From assembly GCA_009823505.1 (NCBI GenBank), contig VZQC01001595.1, forward strand, positions 1,307,127 through 1,371,126: 64,000 bases of DNA, in the 5' to 3' direction. Made by a program: the position numbers and the translations under genes. Positions within the stretch are counted from its first letter, which is position 1; each line of letters starts with the position of its first letter. This stretch comes from Rhizomys pruinosus (taxonomy: Eukaryota; Chordata; Mammalia; Rodentia; Spalacidae). Shown here in pieces: positions 31,752 through 44,739 of the stretch. The notes under the pieces are model-generated. The model was not told the origin of the DNA. It did no database searches and saw only the letters and a program-made list of their open reading frames with translations.

Positions 31752-32270
31752 GCTCCACATTGGGGTCTTTCCCTCCCATGGTCCCCCAAACGAAGTCCAG
31801 TAAGCGTGCATATCTTGATACCCCTGTACTGGCCTCCATCATATGGCCCAGGTAGTCCAACAATAGCAGTCTATATTCTGAGGAGGTTGAAATCCCCTTA
31901 GCTATTTAGTCCACAAGCTGGGTATCTCAGTAGTCTCCATCTGGCATTGAAGGTTTGGAGGATTCTTGGAGATTCCCTAGTCGGGGCAGAGGCGTTTCGG
32001 TCCAGAGGATTCTGGGAACTGGGAGCTGAGGTTTGAACTCAGAGGCGAATTTATTAACACATAAGGTTAAACATAATCATGAGATCTCAGTACCTCTGGA
32101 ATATCTGTCTTCTCTCTTTCATCAACTTATGACATAGAATTTTTCCCTTGAGGCTGATGCCGGAACAAGTGACAGCTAGTTGAATCAAATGACAGAGGTG
32201 TCCTCCATGGGGAATGTGGCAGCACAGGTCTCTAGAACCTTAACCTTGTTTAATTCCTATTTGGGTTGAT
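31752..32270. repeat. Right part of the unclassified repeat
   Basis: TATGGCCCAGGTAGTCCAAC, AGCTGGGTATCTCAGTAGTC and GGATTCTTGGAGATTCC have the look of a rodent dispersed repeat, but I cannot name it. No frame of interest. Confidence 0.35.
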
Positions 32271-34839
32271 TGAAATTTTTAGTTTTTTTCCTTATGTTCA
32301 TCCCCTGTTCTAGCCAACCACGTTTCATAAACTATTAATTTTAGCAACAAAAACATGTTGGTAAGCTTTCTTCTGTAATTAAAACTTCTTGGACGGATTT
32401 AATAAAATATATGTACTTAAGTGTACTATCCTGAGTATCTATTGTTTTTAATCTAGTTAAAATGCTATTAAATGCCTCTGCTATGAGGATTTAAGTCAAA
32501 GTCTACTTGCTTACACTACACAGCTTTTGATGGATCTAAAAGCAATTTATTACACAATCACAGTAATATTCTCAATCACAAGCAGATTCATCTAAAATCC
32601 TTCACCCAGAAGAGTAGATCTGAAGCACTTTTCAAGCATTGGTAAATACTGTTAATGAATATTTTCAGCTTCTCTGTAGGGGTAAGGAGAAGGAAAACTG
32701 ACTTCACGTTCTCTTCTCAGTTTTTGGGAAGGACTTTGGAACAAAAGACAGATTAACAAGAGAAAAACATACAGATTTGATAAATGTGTTATGTGACCAG
32801 GATGACTTAAGTCAGGCATGTAGACCACCAGAAATGGTTGAAGCAGGAGTGTTTTTATTGATGCAGAGTAGAGAGCAATGGGAAAATATGATAGGACAAA
32901 GAGGATATGGGCCAAGTCCTACCTGTTTCTTCAGTTTTTCGTAGCATTCTTTCCTCCTCTGACACAAACGTGCCCTTTTTCCCTCGGTACGGGGAAGGCA
33001 CTCTTACATGAAGGTCTCATGGTCTGCTTTAGGGAAAGTGCGAAAATCTTTCCCTGAACCTTAAGCAAATTCATTCAAATTCAACTATTCAATACACCAA
33101 GGTGCTATATTTGGAGGTGGTATGTCTTGAATACTATCATCTGCCAGGAGTAAATACAGACCCACAATCCTTCACAGCAAAGGCAGCCACTACCAATCAG
33201 AAAATTGAGTCAAGATATAACTTGCTGTTGCAGGCTTCAGCTCTCCTAAGTTTAATATCAAATATCTATTTATTTAAGCACTTAAGTCATAATTAAACAC
33301 CTCCACTTTACATGTCATTTGACAGCAGCCTCAGGAAAGACACCTTTGACATTGGCAGTCATTAAACACTTCAGTATTTTTTTCCTGATGTAGATGAATA
33401 AAATGAGAGGAAGTTTAATCCTGAGTATCACAGCTTTAAGAAAAGTCAACATTACATATGATTGCTTAGAAACTGTAGCAGCAAAGAGACCACCTATGAA
33501 GAAAATAGAGATAATTACAAACAACAATCACAGCTGTTAGCTATAGCACTCAACAAATCCTCAGCATGAAAAGATTGTAACTAATACATCAGATGTTCAG
33601 TTGCTCTCCATCACAGTATTGGACTCAGAGACTAGACTGTTGTCTGCAGACAAAGCTAATAGCAGGAGAGGTCAGAATTAACCATCCATGGTTTACATTG
33701 AGAAGTTTTTAATCATCCAGGGTCAAAATCCAAATGCTTAACTATTTTGCAGAAAAAAAAATATTGTATAAAGATTGTGTGTCAATCATTATAGCAAATT
33801 TCATTACCATACTTTAGCATTCCTATAGATGGCACTTGAATCATTAAGCTTATTTTACTAAGCTGAATAAAGAATAATCCTTCACTGCAGATAATGTACT
33901 TTGCATTCTTTAGTTCTTAAGCCATTTGGGAAATACTTCACAAAGCTCTTCTATAGGGGAATGTACCTTTCAGAAGCCATGGGCTCAATTATGTTGCGCT
34001 CTTCAGAAAAAAAAAAATTATGAATGAGTAAGAAGAGTCATTTTTTGAAAGATTTATTCATTTTATTTCCTATAAAGCAAGTTTAGAAGCATATTTAATA
34101 TTGGGATTGTTTAGTAGAATGTCTTTTTTCATTCTTATTTTCTCTGATTTATTATCTTATCTCCACAAAAGAATCAACAACCACGAAAAATAAAATAATA
34201 TAAAAAGTAACCGTGCATAAAAATATAATTGTTTAAATCCAATAAATTAATTCCAAGTCTGATAAAAATCGAATATACTTTAAACAAAAATACTTCATAA
34301 TACTTCAAAAGTACCAGAATAATCAGATTATATTGAAATTTTTTTAGTTGTGGAGAGAATGACTGAACTTCCATTGGTTCTTTTCTTTCTGTCCCAAGTC
34401 TGCAAATCCCATTAAACAAATTCTGTATCCCTAAAATGTTGATTACCAAGAAGAATAAACTGTCCTGTGTTTGATAAATGGTTTACTTAAGGGACACTAA
34501 AATACAGAAAAGGTTTGGTAAATTTAGCTGTTTTTGAAGAGACTGAGGGTTATCTGGTCAGTAGTAAGATTCAGGTGGAGGTGCCCATTTAAGCAGCACA
34601 AGCCCACAGGGACACAGGGACGCTCAGCCTGCTGCCTTAGCAGCAAAGGTGTTTGCGTGGGGAGGAATAGGAGTCTACTTTATCTTAAGACCAAGAACAG
34701 TGTGTTTAGAAGTAGATAACTTAAGGAGAGGGGAAAAATACTAATGGAATTCCTTTATTATAACATCTATAAACTCTTTTTTTCTTATAGAGAAATGAAA
34801 AAGTGAGTATTAAAACCTTAGAAAAAAAATTTTAAAATA
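32271..34839. other. Unique AT-rich region
   Basis: About 2.6 kb with no recognised exon. 32660-32900 resembles an old LTR-type block (AACAAAAGACAGATTAACAA) but is not assignable. 33760-33960 looks non-repetitive and could be conserved noncoding DNA. Confidence 0.4.
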
Positions 34840-35083
34840 TTTATTTTATTTTATTTATTTATTTTATGTGTATGAATGTACTGTCTGCGTGTAGGTTTGT
34901 GCACCCGTGTCGTGCAATGCCGCGGAGGTCAGAAGAGGGCGTCGGATTCCCCTGGAACTGGAGTTCTACTGGAATTGGAGTTATGAACGGGTTCTCAGCC
35001 GCCATGTGGGTACTGGGGATCGAACCCGGGTCCTCTGCAAGAGCAGTCGGTGCTCTTAACCGCTAGGCCATCTCTCCAGCCCC
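34840..35083 (-). mobile_element. B2 SINE, young subfamily
   Basis: Full-length antisense B2 with the internal duplication, an intact B box complement and a TTTA-rich tail complement. Confidence 0.96.
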
Positions 35084-35242
35084 CCACCCCCCAATTTTAT
35101 TTTTTACAGCTCTGGAAAATAGTTTCATCACTTTTTCAAATCTTACTGGTTTTGGGTTGTTACTTTTCCTCAAATCTAGCTGTTTCTCCTAACAGTGATT
35201 TCAAGGGATCCATAGTAGAAGTCTTTAACTTTTCCAGGTTAT

Positions 35243-35269
35243 TTTATTTTATTTTATTTTATTTTATTT
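35243..35269. repeat. (ATTTT)n simple repeat
   Basis: Five ATTTT units, probably the complement of the tail of the adjoining composite SINE. Confidence 0.95.
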
Positions 35270-35519
35270 GTCTTTTTGAGACAGGGTCTCCCTTTAAGTC
35301 CCAGCAGGCCCAGAACTCACTCTGTAGACCAGGCTGGCCCTGAACTCACAGAGATCCACCTGCCTCTGCCTCCCGAGTGCTAGGATTAAAGACATGCACC
35401 ACAACGCCAGGCACTAAGGACGGTTCTTAGCCTAGCCGCCATGTGGGTGCTGGGAATCGAACCCAGGTCCTCTGCAAGAGCAGTCAGTGCTCTTAACCGC
35501 TGAGCCATCTCTCCAGCCC
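35270..35519 (-). mobile_element. Composite SINE: B2 head fused to full B1
   Basis: Full antisense B1 (35270-35413), ending GCACCACAACGCCAGGCA, runs directly into the B2 head half (35414-35519: GGACGGTTCTTAG to CCATCTCTCCAGCCC). In sense orientation the order is B2 head with A and B boxes, then B1 as the 3' part. This is the second independent locus with this order. Confidence 0.85.
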
Positions 35520-35879
35520 ATGTTTTTGATCTTGAGTGGTGATGGCTGTAAGACATCTGATTCCACATTGTTCATCCATCTTCTATCAGTCGCAGTTGGA
35601 AAATCTCTGAATAACTTTAAACAATGCTGCATTCTACACATAAAGTAGATGAAGTCTTCAAATCAATGTCATACATACTCATTTTAAAGAAACCTAAACA
35701 CTAATTCTGAAAGCAGAAAGAGAAAACCTTATTAGCAGTAAAACACTAAAAGTATTTATTTAGAAAGTATTCTCTACTATGCTTAATATTTTTGAAAGAT
35801 TTTCTCATCTGAGTTTCAAAAAATTATCAGAATATCAGAGCAATGTTCATGAGAATAAATATTAGTAGTTAGTATTCAT
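35520..35879. other. Unique sequence
   Basis: No feature recognised. Confidence 0.5.
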
Positions 35880-36115
35880 AAAAGTCATGCAAGGTCATTT
35901 ATGACCAAAGAAGTACAAATTAAAATTACCAAGAAAACATTTTCACCTATTGAATAACTGAGAAAACAATATTCTTTATTTGCCAAGGGCATTTGTTGGT
36001 CGCAGGATAGTAACTGCAATTTGTTATACCCTTTGTGAATGATATTTTAGCGTTAGGAATTTACTTAAAATATAGAATATAAAATGAGAAATAAAAACAA
36101 AAGTGTACATCTAAA
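35880..36115 (+). mobile_element. Ancient L1/HAL1-like ORF2 scrap
   Basis: Weak but ordered matches to old L1 ORF2: AAAGAAGTACAAATTAAAAT, TTGTTATACCCTTTGTGAAT and TAGGAATTTACTTAAAATAT. Confidence 0.45.
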
Positions 36116-36551
36116 AGAAGTTAGTGCTGAGTTATTTAATATTAGAGATTGAATTTATTTTGCCAAATGCAATCTGATGCAGTCCCCTGGATACGTGAGG
36201 AGATCTTAGAAATTGATACTTCAGAAAGATAAACCAAAGATGGAATCATTCTGAGGTAAGTCACTCTATCACATGCATTATGGACACATTTAGAGTTTGG
36301 TACAGGAAACATGGGATGCTTGAAGGGATTTGTATTTTGTCTCTTTGTTGTTAAAGCAAAACCTCATTATAACGAACATAGTTAGACTTATTTGCTATAT
36401 ATGGGTGAGCACATTGCTTAATAATAATTGTTTCAGAAAACCTTTTAGACTACTACAAACATGGAAACTATTTTCTAGATATAGTAAAAATGAAGATACA
36501 TGGTATTAGTTGACTCTGTAGCTCACAAAGCAAACAAATATTCAAAGCCTG
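36116..36551. other. Unique sequence
   Basis: No feature recognised. Confidence 0.5.
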
Positions 36552-36794
36552 TTTTTTTTTTAATTTTATTTATTTTTGTATGTGTATGAATGTACTGTCT
36601 GCATGTAGGTCTGTGCACCCGTGTCGTGCAATGCTGCGGAGGTCAGAAGAGGGTCTCGGATTCCCCTGGAACTGGAGTTCTCCTGGAATTGGAGTTACAG
36701 ACGGTTCTCAGCCGCCATGTGGGTGCTGGAGATCGAACCGGGTCCTCTGCAAGAGCAGTCGGTGCTCATAACCGCTAGGCTATCTCTCCAGCCC
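36552..36794 (-). mobile_element. B2 SINE, young subfamily, with target-site duplication
   Basis: Full-length antisense B2 with the internal duplication. CAAAGCCTG flanks it at 36543-36551 and 36795-36803. Confidence 0.97.
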
Positions 36795-36803
36795 CAAAGC
36801 CTG

Positions 36804-37446
36804 GTTATTTTTAAAACTACTGAAATGTATGTATCTGATTGAACTGGCTTAGGTAATGTCCTTCATTCTGATTTTAAGGCTTGATGACCCAGAGGTTTCA
36901 TTTAACTTTATGATTCTGTGGTTGATTTAACAGCTACATTTATAACTTGAAGAAAGATAGAAAATGGTGTTAAATATTCCTCAAAGACAAATTGAAGTTT
37001 TAATTATTATAGGACATATGATATAAAGAGACACTGAACAGAACAGTTCAGTTCTAAACTAAAGAACTTTCCAGTGAATATTTTAAAACACAATAGCATG
37101 CCTACTTAATTAGGAGACTGTTGCTGTTTGTTTCCACTAAACACAGATTTGGCTGCACAAGTCCTTTTAGTACATCCACATTAATAAAGAGGAATTTTTT
37201 TTTACTAAATACTGAGTAATATTCTCTTAGTTTCCAGTTAAACTAAACTGATCCCATAAAATCCATGTAACATGTTTTTTGGATTGTGTGCTATGGATGC
37301 ATTTTTTGTGGCAAAAATTAAAGACTAACTAATAAGATCTACAAGGTAGAATTAAGAGTATTGGCCTGTAGAAAATTCTAGATTTGTTTTCTGAGTTATT
37401 AGAGTGAGGATGGCAAATGTTTAAACTATTGAGCAACTTTTCTTTT
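36804..37446. other. Unique AT-rich sequence
   Basis: No feature recognised. Confidence 0.5.
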
Positions 37447-37605
37447 TTAAAATTATTATTATTTTCATTTTATGGGTATGAGTGTTTTGCCTGCATGAAA
37501 GTGTCTCTGTGTCGTGCAATGTCCCTGGAGTCAGACGAGGACTTCAGCTCTGCTGGAATTGGAGTTATGGACGGTTGTTAGATGCCATGTGGGATACTGT
37601 TGCTT
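37447..37605 (-). mobile_element. Old B2 fragment, head lost
   Basis: Antisense B2 tail and body (GAGTGTTTTGCCTGCATG, GGAATTGGAGTTATGGACGG), stopping at GATGCCATGTGGG. The tRNA-like head is absent. Confidence 0.85.
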
Positions 37606-37779
37606 TACTTGAGCAATTAAATAGGTCTAATCGACTGCTCTAGAATGAATTAACCACCACAAATGTCTTTTCCTGTTTACTTATTCACAATGGACACAGA
37701 AAATACTTTTTATCCAAGGACCTGATGACTCTAAGGGAGAGCTCTGCCCTTCGGGAAATACTCTTAGGGCTTGGCTTTT

Positions 37780-37994
37780 TTTTTTTTTTTGTATGTGTAT
37801 GAATGTATTGTCTGCATAAGGTCTGTGCACCCGTGTCGTGCAATGCCGCGGAGGTCAGAAGAGGGTCTCGGATTCTCCTGGAACTGGAGTTCTCCTGGAA
37901 TTAGAGTTACAGACGGTTCTTAGCCACCATGTGGGTGCTGTGGATCGAACCCGGGTCCTCTGCAAGAGCGTCGGTGCTCTTAACCGCTAGGTTA
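37780..37994 (-). mobile_element. B2 SINE, young subfamily, with target-site duplication
   Basis: Antisense B2 with the internal duplication. Flanks TTGGCTTTT at 37771-37779 and 37995-38003. The extreme head is missing after CTAGG. Confidence 0.95.
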
Positions 37995-38003
37995 TTGGCT
38001 TTT

Positions 38004-38900
38004 GACTCCAACCTTGTCCATCTATCCACATTCTTCAATGCTTTCTCTTCCTCTTGATTTCTATCCAGAAACAGCAGTCATCCCAGGATTTTTTTTTTTT
38101 TTTAACTTATATCCACTGCCTACTCATGGCTTAATCTTATGCTCACCTATGACCTCTATAAAGACATTGGACAAATGTATTTCCTCGGTCCTGGGCATCT
38201 TTCTATCTTCTGTGCCATCACTAATCATGCTTACTTCTACAACTAATTATTCTCTTTCATTACGAAAACCACATTTTTCTTACTATATCAGCATGTTCCA
38301 GCCCTCGAGAAGCAGGAAGTCGGATATCCTGTCCTTTAGTCTGACGTTCCTTTGCCGTCTGCTGCAGCCATTCTTTCCTGCCCCTTTCCACTGATAGCAC
38401 GCTGGCTCCATCTGCTAAAAGGTCTGTCAGTTGCAGCAGTTCTGAAAGAATTGCACAAAGACTGGTTTCTACTGTGTACCTTTAGCTTTTTCTTTTTCCT
38501 AGATCAACCAGCATTTAACAACCTTCTTTAAGGCTAATCTCCCCTACCTTCCAGATTGGATTTTTTAAACTGCATTAGAGAGCCTGGGAGGTCTGCTTTT
38601 TATATGCCTTTCGGAGTAATCTATTTTCCCACACAAACAACCCAACTTCACTAACTTCAATATTCCAACTTCCAACTTCCAACCTAACTTCACATACCTG
38701 CTTTAACGTTTGTTTCCATCTCCATATCCATGTTTTTGCTCCTTTATTTCTCTCTACTCTAGGAAACTATGGGACACTTTTCAATCAACATTCTCTTACT
38801 TTGTAAGGACCCAAATTAAATTTCCTTCTTTCTCACATTTTTTTCTTAATTACACTCGGCCGTTTTTATAACACTTTATCTATCTTAGCATTATACTACT
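38004..38900. other. Unique pyrimidine-leaning sequence
   Basis: About 900 bp. The 130-residue plus-strand frame at 38002-38394 includes a poly-F run from a T-tract and has no domain, so I do not treat it as coding. Confidence 0.45.
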
Positions 38901-39052
38901 TATTTATTTATTTATTTATTTATTGATTGATTGATTGATTCATTTATTTCTTTATTTATAGGCAGGGTCCACTTGCAGCCACAGCTGGCCTGGAACTTTC
39001 TGTGCAGATAAGACTGACCTCAATGTCACAGAGATCTGCCTGCCTCTTGTTT
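38901..39052 (-). mobile_element. (TTTA/TTGA)n repeat and old B1 fragment
   Basis: Tetranucleotide tract at 38901-38954, then a diverged antisense B1 (GCCACAGCTGGCCTGGAACT, CACAGAGATCTGCCTGCCTC) cut before its 5' end. Confidence 0.8.
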
Positions 39053-39149
39053 TGTATATTTCAATAATTTTTCTAGTTTATTGATGTTACTAGTAACTGA
39101 TTTGCTGTTGTTACTAGCTCATTTCTAGTCCCTTGAAGACAAGAATCTT

Positions 39150-39389
39150 CTTTTCTTTTCTTTCTTTATTACTTATTTATTTATTTTGTATGTATATGAA
39201 TGTACTGTCTGCATGTAGGTTTGCACACTCGTGTCGTGCAATGCCAGGGAGGTCAGAAGAGGGCGTCGGATTCCCCTAGAACTGGAGTTAAAGACGGTTC
39301 TTAGCCGCCATGTGGGTGCTAGGGATTGAACCCGGATCCTCTGCAAGAGCGATTGGTGCTCTTAACCGCTAGGCCATCTCTCCAGCCCC
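39150..39389 (-). mobile_element. B2 SINE without internal duplication, with target-site duplication
   Basis: Full-length antisense B2 with GAACTGGAGTTAAAGACGGT (single unit). AAGAATCTT flanks it at 39141-39149 and 39390-39398. Confidence 0.96.
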
Positions 39390-39398
39390 AAGAATCTT

Positions 39399-41475
39399 AT
39401 TTTCTATAATTAGTAAGAGAGCTCAGTATTGGTTTAGTGATTGTTTTCTGGAGATTGCCATTTATTCTAAGAATTTTCTCTTCCTTTCTCCATACAAATA
39501 AGGCATGATTCTGATAGCTATAATTTTAAATATCTATCTAAAGAATAGAAACTGATTTTTTTTTGATAATATACTTAGTTTTTCCATACTTGTAATGTCA
39601 AGTGAGTTTCAGATTCTTTATAATTTTATTACACTCCTGAGTTTTGGAGTCTTTGGATTTCAAGTTACATTTACTTTTGAAAATAATACTACCATTCTTA
39701 TAAAAGTGAACCCCAGAAAATCAGCTAAAGTGCTTCCTTATACAACCACATATAAAACTGCCAGATTTAAAGTATATCTGAAGACTAGACTTTGCTACAT
39801 AAGGGAATTATTCTGTTACAATCTGTGAAGTTTAAAGAAATTCCCAAGATTAAAGGAAACACATAGATAAGTCAGGGGGTCAGCAAAACTAAAGTACAGA
39901 CTTCACTCAGAAAGATAGTGTGATCTCAAGCCTGGAGAAGATCTTCCCCGCCCCCACCCTAGTGATGTGTGTGAACAACGGAGCTAACTGCAGGCCCCTT
40001 TTCAACTCTGAAAGCAAGGGTTGGATGCTGTCAGTAAGAAAACCACTACAATAGAAGCAATTGCTTAATAAAAAGCCTTATTGCTTAAGTTTCAGCATGA
40101 AATAATTCTTTTGAATACATGGAACTCATATTCTGAAAACTAGTTCAAATAATTTTTAGTACTTGTGCTATTTTTTTTTTCAGCAGTTGCCAATGGAGAG
40201 AGCTGTACATTCTGAAAAAGAAAGTGATTTTGACTTGTTATATTGAAAGTAGCATTGAATTACAGCCACCCTGGTGCTATAAAGATCTCATGAATCTTTG
40301 GAAAATACTTTTATTGATTCATCTATAATCACGAAGAATATAATCCAATTTCCTATATACTGCTTTCATCAGATATTCTTAAAATATTCCATGCCTGTTT
40401 CCCAAATCCCATTTATCTTCTTTTTCAACAAAGCAGAGCTAAAGTCTTTAACTGCCTCAGTTTCCCACATCTGATTTTCTCCTGCTCTTGCCTCATCATC
40501 TGCTCAGAGGACTGCAGTAGATTTAGGCAATTCAATCTTGAGTCAACAAAGATGTATGAAGCCATGCCCTTCCCTGAGGCAGACAAGCATGGGTTGGTTT
40601 TAAATTATAGGAGAGTCTCCTAGGACACACTCTGGCTACCTAATAAATACCATATCGTCAATAGTAAAGTTCGAACTCTAGAGGAAATATATCAGATTTT
40701 AAGTAGCTGGAGTTCAAATTGCCCTTATGATTCTAATGGTGACCTAAGAAAAATATCATTGTCTCTAATTTTTAGATCTCAAGAAACTTTCTGAAAATGT
40801 GACTTTAACATCTAGATTTCATAAAGGCACTTTTATAACACAGCAAGTCTGAATTTATTTCTATGGTTAATGTCTCACACAGTTCAAGTAGAGGTTAAAG
40901 TTGAGACTTCCACGTGGCTTCCTACTCTGAAGTGGGGCGTTTTTCTATTCTTTGGAGGCAGTTAGTTACTTTTAAACCACTTCTTGTAATCCTTGTAGTC
41001 TATATTTTGATTGCTGAAATTTCCAGACGATATTTCTGAAAAACCTTTGATCATTTCTTTGAAAGTTCTGGCTTTAACTGATCATGTTTATCATGCAGTT
41101 TAGAAACTGAAGAAGCACCATGTGATTAGACATTTGCAGTACTGCTGAACAGAAGTGAAAAGCCTTGTTAAGCAACCACATTGTGCAGATTCTGTGGGTG
41201 CAGCTTCCCTTTCGTGTCTAGAATGTATTACCTAGCAGAGTCATCTGTTCCCTGGTTCTTCCTGTCTTGCCATCCTGCCATCCTCTTCAAGACTGCATAA
41301 TGACAACATCAGTTGGCGTGCCAGTGTGAATGAGGACAATGACACAGGGTCCCATCTCTAGATGAAGAACTACAGGCAATCAATGGATGCTGAGAGAGGA
41401 TTAGTTTACTATAGGGCACTGCACCCTGGTAGGTTATCTAATCCAAAGTGGTCAGCTCTAAACACTAAATGGATT

Positions 41476-41478
<3 letters not shown>
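39399..41478. other. Unique sequence
   Basis: About 2.1 kb of AT-rich DNA with no recognised repeat, RNA gene or exon. Confidence 0.5.

Positions 41479-41523
<45 letters not shown>
41479..41523. repeat. (TG)n microsatellite
   Basis: About 22 TG units. Confidence 0.98.
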
Positions 41524-41525
<2 letters not shown>

Positions 41526-41767
41526 TTATAAATAATGAATATGTAAAAATAATAATTAAAGAGGAGGACAAGAAATTGAGAGGGAGTGGGGAGTACATGG
41601 GAGGACCTGGAGAGGGAAATGGAAAGGGTGAAAATGAGGTAATTATAGCACTCATATATGAAATTCTCAAAATAAAAATTACTTAAAAACTGAAAAGTCA
41701 ATAGGTGAATAGATTACCGAAGTAAGTAAATTTCTTAAAAATTACATGGGTGTGATGACATACCTTT

Positions 41768-42038
41768 TGTTAGGTCAGAATTTTCCAGAATCCCAAGGGA
41801 CTCACAGATGTCTACTTCCTCCAGAGGCTGTCAATCTTATGACCTCTTCCTCTTTACCTGAGTTCCCACCCAGGGGCTATGAAAGGAGTGTACCTCAGTC
41901 ACCAGCTTGCTGGCTGGCTGGCTGACCCACCACATGCCAACAGCTAACATGCCCTGGCAATTCCTGAAGTAAATATGTTCCCAGAGTGACTAAGCCTCAT
42001 GGGCCTGTCTTTTATGGGGGGGGGGGGCACGGGTTGCA
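41768..42038 (+). mobile_element. Solo LTR related to 14660-14928
   Basis: It shares the block order of the 14.7-kb LTR: CTTCCTCCAGAGGCTGTC, CCACCACATGCCAACAG-type region, AATATGTTCCCAGAGTGACT and a G-run near the 3' end. It begins TG and ends CA. No primer-binding site or internal region follows; a B1 lies immediately downstream. Confidence 0.65.
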
Positions 42039-42044
42039 TTGTTT

Positions 42045-42200
42045 TAGATCTAACACCTTTAATCCCAGTAGGGAGGAAGGGAGGAATTAGAGGCAGGTGG
42101 ATCTCTGTGAGATCTAGGCCAGCCTAGTCTACATAGCAAGTTCCAGGCTAAGTGGGGCTACAGGGGACCCTGTCTCAAGAAGACCAAAATAAATAAATAA
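42045..42200 (+). mobile_element. B1 SINE
   Basis: B1 with moderate divergence (ACACCTTTAATCCCAGTAG, GAGGCAGGTGGATCTCTG, CCCTGTCTCAAGAAGACC) and an AATA-rich tail. Confidence 0.9.
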
Positions 42201-44739
42201 ATGAATAAATATACTCACACACACACAGGGTCACTGTGTCAGATATTTTTCTGACATTTACTTGTCATGCTTCTTCATAACTCAGGGACAAATATTCCTG
42301 TAGTGGACATCTGTTAGTTTTTAATTCTTTTCATCTTTTACTTGAAGTGTAATTCTCTGTGTAATTCTCATAATTCTCATGGCAACTTCTATTATTGTGT
42401 CTTTGTCTCCAGGTGATGTAGATCAGATACACTAATCCATGATTAATCCCTCTAGCCATTTCTTATCGCATGGGTAGAAATGTAAACCAAAAACAGTTAT
42501 TTGGAAGATACTCTGGAGAGTGGAAACCCTCTGCTTCTTCATCCAGACATTCTAAGATGGAGGATTTATATACCTGCTGTCTTTGCTATTTTATGTGAAG
42601 AATCTTCCTGAGAATAATGTCAACCCAGAAGAAAATCAATCATATTAGTCTATGTGCTGTTCTTTTATCTCTTAAGCCAATTTTAGCAGGCATGATTTTT
42701 ATTTAAAAGAATTATAAACAATATTCCTTTCTCATTTTACATACAACTAGCCACCATAATTCTCTAAGTATGCACAGAGATGAGGTGTCTCTTCTAAGAC
42801 TGAAGCACAGTCTCTATAATTCCCATTCATGATCATAGGTCCACTGAGAGTAGCTTGTGAAATACCAGCACCAGTTACTGAAAGATCTTGAGGGACTATG
42901 TCCAAATTACACAATCTCAATTTTTCCTGAAGAGGATAAATTCGTCTCACAAATGACAACCAGTATTTTGTAGCTCAAGAGATTCTAACTTATTTATTAA
43001 GACAGTTTTGTAGGTTTTTGGTTATCTTAATGTTGGCATGTGAGAATGTTTATCTTTTAAATTTGACAGGTGATAGCTTGCACTGGTTTTGAATCCTGAC
43101 ATTACTGCTTTATAGTCAATACACCTGATATTGATTAATGGGAATTGTAGGAAAAAAAAAAAATCCCTGGATATCGGTCACTATCCTGTCTAAACCAGAC
43201 CTTCCTGATAGCTGCTTTCACAAGCCAAGCAAAGACTCTTTTTCCTCTCTAGCCTTCCATGGTGTTTTGATGACCCAGCTAGGAAGAGGTCTCGCCTGGA
43301 AGGCACAGATAAGGGAACCAAAGGGGAGCTGGTTCTTTGATCTCTGGAGTATATTGTGAAATTCTATAGCTTGGTAAAAACTCATGAACCCACAGTTTTC
43401 ACCTCTGAAACAGAAATGACTAAAGAAATTGTTTTTAAACAAAGATATTTCAAAACTGGTTTTAAAATGTTTAAAATTTGAGGAAATTAGTATGTTGAAA
43501 ATCAAGTTATAGTGTTGAGAGGTAAGGTGTAGTACTTATTGGTTGAAAACTGAATCATCTCATTTTCTTTTCCCTGGAATTTAAGTCTCCTAATAATTTT
43601 GGGGTTAGGTGTACAAGTTTCTAAATCAGTCATCTCATATTTAGTGGATATAATGAGAATTTGTGACTAGTCGATGTTTAGATATTCCAGCTATCGGCCT
43701 TTTACCTTTTTTTTTTTTGGTTCTTTTGTTTACTTCAAAGCACAGAAAAAATGCTTTAAAATACTGATTCTAAAAGGTAAGATTTAATGATGTAACATAC
43801 ACTGGAATATTTTAAACCCAGTTCATCCAAGTTCCAGGCCCGAAGCTGAATCCATTATCTTGTCAAAATTATTTTAACGTGGGTCAGTACTACCTGCATT
43901 TGTTTTATTGATTAAGAAATACCTTATCTCTGTTATTGAAAATCTAGTGTTTTAGAATTGAAATTAAATAAGAAAATACCATAAGCTTGTATCAGTTTTT
44001 AAAACAACAGCATATGGCACAGTGTAAATGAAAAGTTAAATGTGCAGTGTATAGCATGAACACATTAGATTTTCCAACCTCTTGTGACTTCAATAGATGG
44101 ACAATAATATATCTGGGAGCTATAAAGCTAGGGACAAAAAAGATTGGATAAGGAGACAATATTAGTAGAATGGTGAAATTTTAAAATCTAAAAAAAAACA
44201 GATAAAAGAGTGGTAATTGCCATAGCCAATCCTAATGAGATGGGAAATAAAACAAGGAATGAAACAAATTATACCCAGAGACATTTGAATGGTCGTGAGC
44301 ACTAGATCCAACTGGGTGTGGAAATTAAGAGCTTTGGTGGAGTTTCTCAGGAGACACAGTACTCTGAGAGCTCAGCGCTGCTCCTGCCCAATGCTGGCTT
44401 GTTCTCTCTACTGTAAACAGGGAAGTGAGGGTCCACACACTGTGACTTCCAAGCCTCCTGTTGGCCTTTGATACTCTCAAGCAGAGACTAAAGGAACCAT
44501 TTCCGGGAAATTTGAGAAGTTCCCTCTGAAAGAGATTAACTATCCTCAATGGATTAAATAAGCAAAGAAATGCACACATATACAAGATCTGTTGGCCTCT
44601 ATCACTTGTAGACCTTCGATTTCTGAATTAAAGTTCAGTTATAGGTTTGAACAATCAAGAATCAAGAACTAAAAAAAAAAAAAACCCTCTAATATGAAAG
44701 ACATAGACTAAAATTGACACAGAGCATATAAGACCCGAG
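42201..44739. other. Unique sequence
   Basis: About 2.5 kb with short homopolymer runs only. Short frames (73 to 95 residues) show no domain or splice context. Confidence 0.5.

Noticed and set aside
38002..38394. 130-residue plus-strand open frame
   Set aside because: It contains a poly-F stretch from a T-run, shows no domain, and begins right after a B2 target-site duplication.
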